Shown piece by piece: positions 15,662 to 24,868 of a stretch of DNA of 33,259 nt (its first letter is position 1; each line of letters begins with the position of its first letter). A program made the translations under genes and the position numbers. Source of the DNA: WQZF01 sp031556405 (GTDB lineage: Bacteria; Pseudomonadota; Gammaproteobacteria; Burkholderiales; Rhodocyclaceae). The notes under the pieces were generated by a model. That model did no database searches. It was not told where the DNA came from and saw only the letters and a program-made list of their open reading frames with translations. The stretch is taken from contig JAVBTC010000119.1 of the NCBI GenBank assembly GCA_031556405.1, positions 1 to 33,259 of the forward strand. The letters run 5' to 3'.

Positions 15662-16836
15662 GCAGTCCCCGTGCTACCATCTTTTTTTCATTTTCATTCT
15701 TGATGATGAGCAAATACTGGAGCCGAGTCGTCCGCGACCTGACGCCTTATATCCCCGGCGAGCAGCCGCAGCTTGCCGACCTGGTCAAACTCAATACCAA
15801 CGAGAATCCCTATCCCCCGAGTCCGCGCGCGCTGGCGGCGATGCGGACGGCGGTGGGCGACGATCTGCGCCGCTACCCCGATCCCGAAGGCATGCAGCTC
15901 AAGACGGCGCTGGTACGGCATTTTGCCGCCCACGACATCGCGCCGGAGCAGATCTTTCTCGGCAACGGTTCCGACGAAGTACTGGCGCACACCTTCCAGG
16001 CGCTGTTCCGGCGCGAACGCGACGGCCAGCCAATGCCGCTCCTGTTTCCCGACGTGACCTACAGTTTCTATCCGTCCTATTGCCGCCTGTACGAAGTTCC
16101 CTGCCGCACGCCGGCGCTTTCCGAGCGTTTCGAATTGCGCGTCGAGGATTATCTTTTCGAGAACGCCGCCGACGCTCCCGGCGCCATCCTTTTTCCCAAT
16201 CCGAATGCGCCGACGGGATGTCTTCTGCCGCTCTCCGACGTGGAGCGGATCGTCGCCGCCAATCCGGAAACCGTCGTCGTCGTCGACGAGGCATACATCG
16301 ACTTCGCCGGCGACGAGAAAAGCGCCGCCTCGATTCCCACCGCGGTGGCGCTGGTCAACCGCTATCCCAATCTGCTGGTGGTGCAGACATTGTCGAAAAG
16401 CCGCGCGCTGGCCGGACTGCGCGTCGGTTTCGCCATTGGCGACGTGGAATTGATTGCCGGGCTGGAGCGGGTCAAGAACAGCTTCAACTCCTACCCGCTC
16501 GACCGCGTCGCGCTCGCCGGAGCGGTGGCGGCGGTTGCCGACGAAGGCTATTTCGGGCGCATGCGGCAGGCGGTGATGGAGACGCGCGCGCGGCTCGGCG
16601 CCGAACTGGAAACGCTGGACTTCGAGGTATTGCCCTCGGCGGCCAATTTCATCTTCGCCCGCCATCCCCGGCACGATGCGCAAACGCTGTTTGCCGCGCT
16701 GCGCGCACGCAACATCGTTGTGCGTCACTTCAAGCAGCCGCGCATCGAACAGTTCCTGCGCATCAGTATCGGCAGCGACGAGGAATGCCGCCGGATGGTC
16801 ACGGTGCTGCGGGAGATTTTGGCGGGATTGGAATAA
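15658..16836 (+). CDS. hisC: Histidinol-phosphate aminotransferase
   Basis: A fold-type I PLP aminotransferase of histidine biosynthesis, converting imidazole-acetol phosphate to histidinol phosphate. Motifs: LTPYIPGEQPQ, KLNTNENPYPPSP, RRYPDPEGMQLK, NGSDEVLAH, FPNPNAPTG, VDEAYIDFAG, and the PLP lysine in TLSKSRALAGLRVGF. Homology predicts a start at ATG 15706 (MSKYWSRVVRDLTPY, 377 aa). However, no Shine-Dalgarno site precedes 15703 or 15706, whereas ATG 15658 (393 aa) is coupled by ATGA to a leader ORF with a good ribosome site. The extra N-terminal residues would be MSSPRATIFFSFSFLM. The gene stands outside any his operon visible here. Confidence 0.95.
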   Translation: MSSPRATIFFSFSFLMMSKYWSRVVRDLTPYIPGEQPQLADLVKLNTNENPYPPSPRALAAMRTAVGDDLRRYPDPEGMQLKTALVRHFAAHDIAPEQIFLGNGSDEVLAHTFQALFRRERDGQPMPLLFPDVTYSFYPSYCRLYEVPCRTPALSERFELRVEDYLFENAADAPGAILFPNPNAPTGCLLPLSDVERIVAANPETVVVVDEAYIDFAGDEKSAASIPTAVALVNRYPNLLVVQTLSKSRALAGLRVGFAIGDVELIAGLERVKNSFNSYPLDRVALAGAVAAVADEGYFGRMRQAVMETRARLGAELETLDFEVLPSAANFIFARHPRHDAQTLFAALRARNIVVRHFKQPRIEQFLRISIGSDEECRRMVTVLREILAGLE

Positions 16837-16855
16837 GAAGGATATTCTAAATATA

Positions 16856-16918
16856 TGTAGTAATTTTTGCTTAAAATTAGCTACATGTATGAATCCAATA
16901 TTTTCTAATTTAGAAAAT
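16856..16918. terminator. Two AT-rich hairpins between convergent hisC and the kinase gene
   Basis: First hairpin: TGTAGTAATTTT (16856-16867) pairs with AAAATTAGCTACA (16873-16885) with one bulged G and a 5-nt loop. Second: ATTTTCTAA (16900-16908) and TTAGAAAAT (16910-16918) form a perfect 9-1-9 palindrome. No clean T run follows the first; the second is followed by TTTCTG. They may help end transcription of the convergent genes. Confidence 0.45.
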
Positions 16919-17005
16919 TTTCTGTTGCGGTAAATCCAAAAGGCTGTGTTTTGGCTCTGAGCTTTATCTGGGCTCTGGACTCTGGGCTTTATCCGGGCGG
17001 GCGCG

Positions 17006-19192
17006 TCACGATTTACCTGTTTTCCCTCCCCGCATCCCGTCCCGTCCCGCCCGCTGTAATCCGAGCAGGAAACTCACCCCGTCGCTCTCGTTGCGCACGC
17101 CGATCGTGCCGCCCATCTTCGCCATGTAGGTTTTCGCGACGAACAGGCCCTGGCCACGATTGCCGCGGGCGGAGGCTTCCTGTGGGTCGGAGACGCCGTA
17201 TTCGAAAATCCGCTCCATCCACTCGGGCGAGAGGCGCAGGCCGACGTTGTGGACGACCACCGTGAGCGGCGCCGCGTCCGTCTTTTCGTCCATTTCCAGT
17301 TTCAGCGTGATCGGCGTACCGGCCCTGCGGTAGCGGTCGGCGTTCTTGAGCAGGTGGCTGACGACATCCTCCAGCGAGTATTCGTCGGCATACACCCACA
17401 CCGGCGCGGGAGCCGGATCGTAGACGACGTTCTCGATGCCGATGTGCGTCGCGTTGGCGGCGACGTTTTCCAGGAAAGCGTCGATATCCAGCGTCGCCAC
17501 CGCCAGCGTCGAGGACTGGAATGCCTCGCTCGGACTGGCGTGGCCGTAAAGCACGCGCACGGCCTGCTGCATGCGGGCGATGTAGCGGTAGCTGGGGTCG
17601 TCCGAACTGCCGTGGAGCGCGAGCAGCGATTGCAGCGGCGACATGATTTCGTGGCCGACGGCGTGCCACTGGTCCTTTTCCTGCTCGGCGCGGATTTTCT
17701 CCCGCCCGGCGTCTTCCTTGACCCGGCGCAGCAGGTCGTTGAGGCAGTTGGCGAGAATGCCCAGTTCGTCGTTGCCGCGCAGGTCGCCGAGGTTGGAAAT
17801 GTCGGAGGACAGCAAACCGTCCGTTCCCCTGACCGATTTCGACAACTGGCGGGAACGCCGCGTCAGGAGCGCGATGCGCCGCACGATGCCGATTTCGATC
17901 ACCAGCCAGGCGAGCGAGATCGCCACCAGCATGGCGATCACGAACCAGGAAACGCGGGTGGCGGTGGCGCTCAGGGTTTTGTCGACGACGCTGCCGGCAT
18001 CTCCGTGCAGCAGTACGGAATAATTTCCCGTCGGTGTTGCCACCGTGTCGACGAGGTCCACGGGCGCGTCGTAGCTTTCGACCGGCAGGCGGCGAATCAG
18101 GCGCGCCAGGAGCGGCGAAGTCTGTTCCTCGATTTCGTCCTTGCCCCTGATCCGCGCCAGTTCGCGCTCCGTGCCTTCCTTGCGGATGGTGAGGATTTCG
18201 CCCGGCATGAGCAGCGCGCCGAGATCGTCGAGCGAGAACGGCGCCACCGCGCCCGCTTCTTCGCTGTCGAACAGCGCCGGGCCGTCGCCGGGCGGCAGCA
18301 CTTCGATATGCACGTGGATATCGGCCAGATCCGGCGGCGGCCAGGGGGCTTTCCTCGTTCTGAGCAGTTCGGCGATCAGGATGTCGACCGGCAGGCGCAG
18401 CGAGAAAAACGATTTTTTCGCACAATCTTCCGAACCTTCCCGCGCCGGTTTCGGTTCCGGGGCAGCGCCGGTTCGTTCCGCATTTTTTTCCATTTCCAGG
18501 CACTGCGCGCTTTGCCAGATCCAGCCGCGGAAATCCTTGACCGGCATTTCGCCGGTGTAGTCCCGGTCGTTCAGTTCGACATAACCGGTGAAGCGTCCGC
18601 GCAGCCCCTCCATCTCCGCGCTGCGCCGCGCCGGAAGCGCTTCGAACGGAGCCAGCCAGCGGTAGGTTTCGCCGCGCAGGCTGACGGTGGCGCGCATGCG
18701 GTGCGCGCCGTCGAGAAATTTGTCGCCGATTTCGTGCGGCGTCAGCGTGCCGCTGGCGAAGGTTCCCGCCGCGTAGATGAAACCGCCGATCCACGGATTG
18801 TTGCCGATCGCCACGCACAGGCTGCCGTGGCGCTTGTACTGGATCAGGCAGTCGGCCATCTCCACCGCGTGGCGGGCCTTGTTCTGGTCGTCGAAATCGA
18901 TTGCCGAGAACGGCAGCAGCACCGGATGCAAGGTTCCGCCTTCGCCCTGAATCCCTTTCAGCCCGCGCGGCGGATTCAGGAGCGCCAGTTGGCCGGAAGG
19001 GTGGCGCAGGCGCGCGGCGATCTGCTCTTTCGTCTTCGAAAGGCTGGTCTGGTAGTTTTTGTAACTGCGCTGTTTTTCTTCCTGCAACACCGTGACCGCC
19101 AGCGCGACAACCGACAGGGCCAGCAGCAGGAACGCGGAGCGGAAAAGGATGCGCAGCCGGAAGGAGGCCAGCCAGAGAAGGAATTTTTTCAT
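17006..19192 (-). CDS. Membrane sensor histidine kinase
   Basis: A 728-aa protein. TM1 is at about 13-36 and TM2 at about 410-432, enclosing a large periplasmic sensor region of ~370 residues without a recognised domain. A HAMP-like linker follows TM2. The kinase core has an H-box GHEIMSPLQSL (His514), an N-box HLLKNADRYR (Asn617) and a G-box GNRGQGLFVAKTY (~678). The H-box and the single visible G-rich ATP lid are compact but complete. No strong ribosome site precedes the ATG at 19192. It lies 118 nt downstream of the response regulator gene on the same strand and is its probable partner. The signal sensed is unknown. Confidence 0.93.
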   Translation of the reverse strand: MKKFLLWLASFRLRILFRSAFLLLALSVVALAVTVLQEEKQRSYKNYQTSLSKTKEQIAARLRHPSGQLALLNPPRGLKGIQGEGGTLHPVLLPFSAIDFDDQNKARHAVEMADCLIQYKRHGSLCVAIGNNPWIGGFIYAAGTFASGTLTPHEIGDKFLDGAHRMRATVSLRGETYRWLAPFEALPARRSAEMEGLRGRFTGYVELNDRDYTGEMPVKDFRGWIWQSAQCLEMEKNAERTGAAPEPKPAREGSEDCAKKSFFSLRLPVDILIAELLRTRKAPWPPPDLADIHVHIEVLPPGDGPALFDSEEAGAVAPFSLDDLGALLMPGEILTIRKEGTERELARIRGKDEIEEQTSPLLARLIRRLPVESYDAPVDLVDTVATPTGNYSVLLHGDAGSVVDKTLSATATRVSWFVIAMLVAISLAWLVIEIGIVRRIALLTRRSRQLSKSVRGTDGLLSSDISNLGDLRGNDELGILANCLNDLLRRVKEDAGREKIRAEQEKDQWHAVGHEIMSPLQSLLALHGSSDDPSYRYIARMQQAVRVLYGHASPSEAFQSSTLAVATLDIDAFLENVAANATHIGIENVVYDPAPAPVWVYADEYSLEDVVSHLLKNADRYRRAGTPITLKLEMDEKTDAAPLTVVVHNVGLRLSPEWMERIFEYGVSDPQEASARGNRGQGLFVAKTYMAKMGGTIGVRNESDGVSFLLGLQRAGRDGMRGGKTGKS

Positions 19193-19289
19193 CGCGGACT
19201 ATTGTGGGCGATTGCGGTTCGCGGTTTGCGGTTCGTGGCTTACGTTTTACGTGAGGGCTGACGCCTTATTTGCTTCGTTTCATCGCGCC

Positions 19290-19319
19290 GGTCATTTCTG
19301 TCATTTCCCGTCATTTCCT
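19290..19319. repeat. Three ~10-bp direct repeats at the 3' end of the regulator gene
   Basis: GTCATTTCT, GTCATTTCCC and GTCATTTCCT occur in tandem at 19291-19319, overlapping the regulator stop codon (TCA at 19311 on the plus strand). Nothing is known of a function. Confidence 0.4.
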
Positions 19320-20015
19320 CATCCACCGGAATCCGCGCATCGGCACGTTTTCGATGCAGTCGAAATTTTCGTCCAGTTCGCGGAACGCTTCGCGGATGGT
19401 GCTGATGTGCTTGCGGATGTTTTCGCGGTTGCGCCCGCTTTTGACGGCGGCGAAAAGATCGTCGTAGGAAACGACGTCGCCGCGCCGCTGATACAGCACG
19501 GCGAGGATGCGCTGCGCGGTGAGCGGCACGTTGACTCTCTTGCCGCGCCAGAACGGCGCGCTCTGGCGCAGCGGATCGATGGAAAGTTCGTCATCGCCAA
19601 CAGCCTCCGGCGACGATGGCGCCATGGCGCGCCGGGCCTTGGCGGCGCGCAGCATGTCCAGGAAAGTGTCGATGAAATCGGTTTCCTCGAACGCGGTCTT
19701 TTGCAGGTAATCCCAGGCATCCAGCGCCTTCATGATGCTGCGGTAGATTGCCGCCGGCATCGCCGAAACAACCAGCACCGGCGTGCCGCGTCCGCTCTTG
19801 TTGATCGCGTTGATGATCGCCACGCCGGCATGGCGCTCGCGCCCCAGTTCGATATCGAGAATGACAAGGTCGTAGTCCTCGCGTGCGATCGCGGCCTCCG
19901 CGTCGTCGCGGGTGAACCACTGCGCCACCTGAATGCCGGAATCCGCCGAGAGCGCCCATTCCTTGAACTGGTTGCTCGTCGGAAGGTCGTCTTCAATGAT
20001 TGCAACCTTGTACAT
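19311..20015 (-). CDS. Two-component response regulator, receiver plus winged-helix domain
   Basis: A 234-aa regulator from ATG 20015. The receiver domain has the acidic pair Glu8/Asp9-Asp10 (IIEDD), phospho-acceptor Asp54 (LVILDIEL), Ser84 (LVVSAMP) and Lys106 (YLQKTAF). The C-terminal domain (about 150-234), with VPLTAQRILAVLYQRRGDVVSYDDLF and NIRKHISTIREAF, is a transcriptional-regulator winged helix of the OmpR type, somewhat divergent. The ribosome site is weak; a 27-codon in-frame upstream extension is not protein-like. It is transcribed with the sensor kinase downstream and diverges from the SPFH operon, which is therefore a candidate target. Confidence 0.93.
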   Translation of the reverse strand: MYKVAIIEDDLPTSNQFKEWALSADSGIQVAQWFTRDDAEAAIAREDYDLVILDIELGRERHAGVAIINAINKSGRGTPVLVVSAMPAAIYRSIMKALDAWDYLQKTAFEETDFIDTFLDMLRAAKARRAMAPSSPEAVGDDELSIDPLRQSAPFWRGKRVNVPLTAQRILAVLYQRRGDVVSYDDLFAAVKSGRNRENIRKHISTIREAFRELDENFDCIENVPMRGFRWMRK

Positions 20016-20309
20016 GGCCCGTTTTTCGGTGCTGGAAAAGAACGACAGTATCGTCTTTTTCCATCCTCCCGTCACAGGTCGTGAAGATTCGTTCACAAGG
20101 CCGAGGAATCCGGAACGGATATGTAGGGCCGGTTTTTTTCCTTACCACACTGGCACGGCGACGGCATGGAATGCTCCGCACCGTCCGCGGCATGATTCCC
20201 GACATGGCGGCACGGATGCAACTCTGCGGCGCCATAAGCGCGGATGGCTTCGAATAGTACCGACCAGACCATCCGATTCGGATGAGCGATTCTTCGGGAG
20301 GGATACATC
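20016..20309. promoter_or_regulatory. Divergent intergenic region, regulator versus SPFH operon
   Basis: This ~294-nt gene-free stretch must hold the promoters of the two-component genes (minus) and of the SPFH operon (plus). CATCCG-ATT-CGGATG at 20270-20284 is a perfect inverted repeat 25 nt before the SPFH ATG. GGGAGGGA at 20297-20304 is the SPFH ribosome site. No consensus promoter stands out. Confidence 0.5.
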
Positions 20310-21560
20310 ATGTTGGGTAACAACGAAAACGACTTTGTCACGGAAGAAACCAGTGCAAAGGGAAAATGGGGCGAAACGCTGAAAGAAGACACGAACATTC
20401 TTTTTTCCCATCTCTACGCGTTTCGGCGCGGCCTGATCGTCCTGGGTATTGTGGCGATCGGCGGGTATGCGCTATATCAACACCCCCCCTGGCAAAAGGT
20501 CGAACAGGATGAAATAGGACTGCGCATCAATCAATGGACCGGAGAAACCAGCCGTTTCCGGGAGGGATCGGTATTGGTGATCCCCGGTTTGCATGAAATG
20601 CGGAACATTTCACTGCGCGACCGGATTTATCATCCTTCCGATTCATTTCAGTCGGTCGAAGGGCTTTCGATCGGCGCCGACATCACGGTGCGCTATACCC
20701 TCGATCCGGACAAAATTCCGACTATGGCGCAGGCCCTGCCCGAAGATATCAGCGGCGAAGTGGCCGAGCCGATTATCCGGGAGGTGCTCTACCGGACTTT
20801 TTCCCGTTATACCGTTCGCGAGATTTTTTCCACCAAGCGCCAGGAAATTCATACCCATATTGCGCAAGAACTGAACACCCGCCTGGTGGGCAATGGCATC
20901 AGGCTGAAACTTCTGACCATCGGCAAAATCGATTTGCCGGCCGATTACAAAGCGGGCATGGAGAAACTGCTGGCGATGGGTTTGGAAACCGAGCAGATGC
21001 GCTATACGCTGGAATTGAAAGATAAGCGTATCCGGGAGACCGAACTGGAAGCCCAGGCCGAAAAAGTGCGGCGGGAGAAAATCGCCGAGGCTGCCAGCGA
21101 GGAACAGATCATCGCCGCCAAGGCGCAAGCCGAGGCAATGAAACATATTCTGCCGTTCAAGGAAAAGCAGATTCAGCAACGCACGTTGGAAGCGGAAGCC
21201 GATAAGGCCGCTCGCCTGAAACGTGCCGAGGCGGACGCTCAGGCGCGGCGCATCGAGGCCGAAGCCGAGGCCGATTCGCGCAAAAAACTGGCCGATGCCG
21301 AAATTTACCGGCAAGACCGGCTCGGCAAAGTCAGCAGCGAACAACTGGCGCGTGATGGCGCGATCCTGACGCAAAGCCCGCTCCTGATCCAGAAAACCCT
21401 TGCTGACAAGCTCTCGGACAAGATTTCCGTCATCGTTGTGCCTCCTTCTACCAACGGTGGTTTTATTGGCGAAAACCTGATCGGCCGCCTGCCCGCTCCG
21501 GCGGCATCGTCCGAAGCCGCGACGCAACGCGCCGTTTTTGAGAGCACCGGGGAGGAATGA
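20310..21560 (+). CDS. SPFH/Band 7 (prohibitin-like) membrane protein
   Basis: A 416-aa protein. One transmembrane helix is at about 41-57 (GLIVLGIVAIGGYALYQ), followed by an SPFH domain: VEQDEIGLRINQWTGE, FREGSVLVIPGLHEM, GADITVRYTLDP, YRTFSRYTVREIFSTKR. A long charged coiled coil (about 215-350; repeated EAEA.A, KAQAEAMK) leads to a short tail. SPFH proteins form oligomeric membrane rings that scaffold proteases or lipid domains; the specific partner is unknown here. GGGAGGGA precedes the ATG. Its TGA overlaps the next ATG (ATGA at 21557), so the next gene is translationally coupled and functionally linked. Confidence 0.9.
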   Translation: MLGNNENDFVTEETSAKGKWGETLKEDTNILFSHLYAFRRGLIVLGIVAIGGYALYQHPPWQKVEQDEIGLRINQWTGETSRFREGSVLVIPGLHEMRNISLRDRIYHPSDSFQSVEGLSIGADITVRYTLDPDKIPTMAQALPEDISGEVAEPIIREVLYRTFSRYTVREIFSTKRQEIHTHIAQELNTRLVGNGIRLKLLTIGKIDLPADYKAGMEKLLAMGLETEQMRYTLELKDKRIRETELEAQAEKVRREKIAEAASEEQIIAAKAQAEAMKHILPFKEKQIQQRTLEAEADKAARLKRAEADAQARRIEAEAEADSRKKLADAEIYRQDRLGKVSSEQLARDGAILTQSPLLIQKTLADKLSDKISVIVVPPSTNGGFIGENLIGRLPAPAASSEAATQRAVFESTGEE

Positions 21561-23020
21561 TCGTGATCGAAATCCTGTTCAGCCTCGCCATCGTCACCCA
21601 GGACCAGATCCCGCTGCGCGCCGCGCCGACCGAAACCGCCGCCCGGCATGCCACGCTGTGGCAGGGCGACAATCTGGAAGTGCGCGGCGTCAAGGGCGAT
21701 TACCTGCAAGTGTACGACCACCGGCGCGAACGCGCCGGGTACATCCGTGTCACGCAGGCGCGCGGATATACGCTGAAACCCGAGGAAGCGCCGCAGTTGA
21801 AGGCGATCGTCAACTTCCTGAAAGACACGCCCGGCGCCGAATCGCTCGGCATCGGCCACGCCGCCGCGTATCTCAAGTCCGCGCCGGCAGAGGCGATCGA
21901 CGCCGAAATCTTCGACGCGCTGGGCAGGATGTCCGACCGGCTGGCGTGGCGCGCCTCCCGCCTGTCCGGCAAAGGGAGTGAGAATGCGGCGAAAACGGCG
22001 GCGGAGCATCTCGAAGTCGCCGCGACCTACGGCGTTGCCACCTACAGCGTCGAGCGCAACGAAAAAATCACCCTTTGCTACGACGGCGAAGCGTACCGCC
22101 GCGTGCTCGCGCTACCCGCGACCGCGGAACAGAAAGCGCGCGCGGCGCTGTCGCTGACCCGGCACGACTGTGTCAAATCGACGCTCTCGCCCACGGAACG
22201 TTTCGAGCACGATCTCTGGCGCGGCGAAATCCTGGATCGCGCCAGTGATGCCGCCGCCAGGGAAGGCCTGCCGGAACATCTGAAGAACCGTCTGAAAATG
22301 CGCAAGGCCGGCGTCTGGGCCAGTCTTGCCCATCAATACGCGCGGCGGCCCGATACTGCTCCGGCGACGATCAAGGCGGGGCAGCGCGCGCTCGACGAAC
22401 TCGCCGCGGTCAACAAAAGCGAGCTCGTCGATGGCGACCTCGCCGCGTACGACGATGCCGCGATCCGCGTCGGCGCCTCGCGCTGGGCGGCGCAGCCGCA
22501 GACCGTCGCCAAGGCCGTCAAGGGCAGACCCGGCATTGCGCTGACCGCCGGCCAGCCGGGCGAGACCTGCGTGCATATTGTCGATGAGCAGCATTCCGTC
22601 AAGGAGCCGCTGTTTACCCGCTGCACCTACAGCGTCGTCTGGCCCGCGTCGCTTTCCGTGAGCCGCGACGGCAAGGCGATGGCGCTTGCCGTGCAGCCGC
22701 TGGATAGCTGGCGCGAACTGTGGGTGTTCCGGCAAGGCGAGAGCGGTAACGGTAACGGTGGCTGGCAGCTCGACGTGCAGCCGCCGTCCACTGGCAACCC
22801 CGAACTCGGCTACGTCGAATTCGCCGGCTGGGTGCCGGGGAACAAACAACTGCTCGCCGCCAGGGAAATCGCGGAGGAAGGGCGCTACAAGAAGCGTTTC
22901 GAACTGTGGAGCCAGAACACGCTGTCCGTCGAGAAATGGGCCGACAAGGCGAGCAACCTGTCGCTGTTCTATCGCTGGCAGGATCCGCTGTGGAAGGGCG
23001 GCACGGTGGCGCTGCGCTGA
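21557..23020 (+). CDS. SH3-like domain protein coupled to the SPFH gene
   Basis: A 487-aa protein. A short hydrophobic N-terminus (VIEILFSLAIV) is followed directly by an SH3b-like segment at about 13-70: TQDQIPLRAAPTETAARHAT, GDNLEVRGVKGDYLQVYDH, RAGYIRVTQARGY. The middle is Ala-rich and helical. The last ~130 residues look beta-rich (WRELWVFRQGE, YVEFAGWVPGNKQLLAARE, RFELWSQNTL) and resemble a WD/beta-propeller-like repeat. Export is not certain because the N-terminus lacks basic residues before the hydrophobic stretch. The start overlaps the SPFH stop by ATGA. Function is unknown; it probably acts with the SPFH protein at the envelope. Confidence 0.8.
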   Translation: MIVIEILFSLAIVTQDQIPLRAAPTETAARHATLWQGDNLEVRGVKGDYLQVYDHRRERAGYIRVTQARGYTLKPEEAPQLKAIVNFLKDTPGAESLGIGHAAAYLKSAPAEAIDAEIFDALGRMSDRLAWRASRLSGKGSENAAKTAAEHLEVAATYGVATYSVERNEKITLCYDGEAYRRVLALPATAEQKARAALSLTRHDCVKSTLSPTERFEHDLWRGEILDRASDAAAREGLPEHLKNRLKMRKAGVWASLAHQYARRPDTAPATIKAGQRALDELAAVNKSELVDGDLAAYDDAAIRVGASRWAAQPQTVAKAVKGRPGIALTAGQPGETCVHIVDEQHSVKEPLFTRCTYSVVWPASLSVSRDGKAMALAVQPLDSWRELWVFRQGESGNGNGGWQLDVQPPSTGNPELGYVEFAGWVPGNKQLLAAREIAEEGRYKKRFELWSQNTLSVEKWADKASNLSLFYRWQDPLWKGGTVALR

Positions 23021-23083
23021 TCGAAGGTATTTTCATGGCAACGATATTGCTGTGTGCCGGTGAAAAATCAGGGAGAAAGAAAC

Positions 23084-24766
23084 ATGAATCTGAACAAGCG
23101 GCTGCGATTGTTTTTACTGACGGGATTCATTGCAGCACCCGTATCTGCGGTGGCGGCAGGTTTTGACTGCCGCCGCGCCGAGTCGGAAATTGAACAGGCA
23201 ATTTGTCGAAATGAAGAACTGTCCGGCCTGGATAGCCGTCTCACGGCGGTTTACAAGGAATTGCTTGCCGCCGTCGGGGATGACGGCGGGGCGATCAGGA
23301 AATCACAGCGCGATTGGATGAAGGATGGTTTTTATCGCGAGGCGAACCCAAGAGAATCGTGTCTTTGGGAAAAATCGCCACTCGAACCCTGTCTCATCGA
23401 TGTTTATCAACAGCGGATTCGGCTGTTTTCCGCCATGGTGGAAAGTATCAAGACGGGAGGAAGCAAGGACTCCGGTTCGCGGTACGAACTGAAACACATC
23501 GCCAGAAAATACGATTTTGTCATTCAGACGTTTCACCCATGCGAAAGGAATGAAAAAGAGGATTATTCTTCATGTGCAAGCCCGGCGGTGGTATGGGTTT
23601 TCCGGAAAGGAGAAAACCGCCCGCTACAAGCGATCCCCATGCAAAACGTTTTTTTCAGTTTTTCACGCAGCAATGCTCCGCTGACGAATTCGGCCGCGCT
23701 TTACGATTACCAGGGAGTCATCAACGTCGGGGATTTCAATTTTGATGGCGAAGAGGATTTTGCCGTCCAGAATGGAAACCACGGTTCGTATGGCGGCCCG
23801 AGTTATGACGTTTACCTTTTTTCAAAAAGGTCCGGATCGTTTAAATACAATGGGAAAATGAGCAATCTGATCGAAGATACGCTCGGATTTTTCGAGGTCG
23901 ACAACGATAAGAAACGGATCGCCACACTCGCGAAAAGTGGTTGCTGCTATCACGAAAGGACGGTTTATAAGGTTGTCAACGACATCCCCGTGCCCGTCTC
24001 GCGCTCGGTCAACGACGCGGCCACGGATCCACGCTACACCTATCTTTATGATGAAAAGTGGATTGGCGGCAAGTGGAAGCGCATGGAAACGCAGCAGTTC
24101 CGGCAAGAATCCTACTGTGAAGAAGAACTCGAGAATGCCGCCCAGTCATCCGGGCATTACACCGGCGCTTCCGAAAACCGGATGTGCAAGCCGCTGCCCT
24201 ATGCGAAAAAACAGGGGGTCGTCGCTTTGCAGTACCCGACCGGCGGCAATGATCAGGCCCATGCGGAAAAGGGTTTTAAAAAGGGCCTCGATGTGTTTCT
24301 GGTCAACTTGAATGGCGGCGATATTCTGGGAACCTATTCCGAACCGAACGAGTTCAGGGATGACAGGCTGAATGGGCTGGACATCGATACGGCGCCTTAT
24401 CTGTTACGCGCGGATACACGCGCATTCGGCGTGCGCAGCTTTTTTTACGCGAAAGGCGGCAAGGATAGCTTTACCCTGCTGACCTTGTTCATTCACAAAG
24501 AAGCGCAGCTTGTACCCGTGTTGCGGCACATCGTGATGCAAAAGCGCGAAGAAAATGTCGTCACGATACGTACCCTCTCCATGAAAAAACCTGTCGGCAG
24601 CAATTATGCCGATATCGTCGTTCATGAAGCAGTGCAGACGTTTCCCGATGCATCCAAGGAAAAACGGGGCACGGCAGCCGCGCCGACCGTATCGCGCCGC
24701 GATGTCGTATTGCGGTTCGACGGCAGGGAATATGCCGTTCCCGACGACCTCATGAGATATCCATGA
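23084..24766 (+). CDS. Exported LprI-domain protein with FG-GAP-like segment
   Basis: A 560-aa protein from ATG 23084, preceded by GGGAGAAAG. The signal peptide (NKRLRLFLLTGFIAAPVSAV) is followed by a LprI/DUF1311-type domain: FDCRRAESEIEQAICRNEEL with Cys29 and Cys41, LDSRLTAVYKELL, SQRDWMKDG. That family includes lysozyme inhibitors. A segment at about 218-250 (VGDFNFDGEEDFAVQNGNHG) resembles FG-GAP/XAC2610-type calcium-binding repeats, and a long C-terminal half has no recognised domain. It lies 63 nt after the SH3-like gene on the same strand. Periplasmic location is likely; an inhibitory function is only suggested by the LprI domain. Confidence 0.82.
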   Translation: MNLNKRLRLFLLTGFIAAPVSAVAAGFDCRRAESEIEQAICRNEELSGLDSRLTAVYKELLAAVGDDGGAIRKSQRDWMKDGFYREANPRESCLWEKSPLEPCLIDVYQQRIRLFSAMVESIKTGGSKDSGSRYELKHIARKYDFVIQTFHPCERNEKEDYSSCASPAVVWVFRKGENRPLQAIPMQNVFFSFSRSNAPLTNSAALYDYQGVINVGDFNFDGEEDFAVQNGNHGSYGGPSYDVYLFSKRSGSFKYNGKMSNLIEDTLGFFEVDNDKKRIATLAKSGCCYHERTVYKVVNDIPVPVSRSVNDAATDPRYTYLYDEKWIGGKWKRMETQQFRQESYCEEELENAAQSSGHYTGASENRMCKPLPYAKKQGVVALQYPTGGNDQAHAEKGFKKGLDVFLVNLNGGDILGTYSEPNEFRDDRLNGLDIDTAPYLLRADTRAFGVRSFFYAKGGKDSFTLLTLFIHKEAQLVPVLRHIVMQKREENVVTIRTLSMKKPVGSNYADIVVHEAVQTFPDASKEKRGTAAAPTVSRRDVVLRFDGREYAVPDDLMRYP

Positions 24767-24868
24767 TGCCGCGCCGATTGCGGGCTGGGTGCCCGGCACG
24801 CCGCTCAAGCCTTCCGCTTGTGGGGAAAAGATTTACAGCACATTCAATCAGGGTGTGAGGAGAAACAC

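Noticed and set aside
17249..19261. 670-codon plus-strand open frame opposite the sensor kinase
   Set aside because: Antisense shadow in GC-rich DNA; the kinase motifs on the minus strand are complete.
24767..24868. Protein-like out-of-frame stretch (GWVPGTPLKPSACGEK) between the LprI-domain gene and the next gene, considered as a gene relic
   Set aside because: Too short, no start or family, and no convincing alignment to the GWVPG segment of the SH3-like protein.
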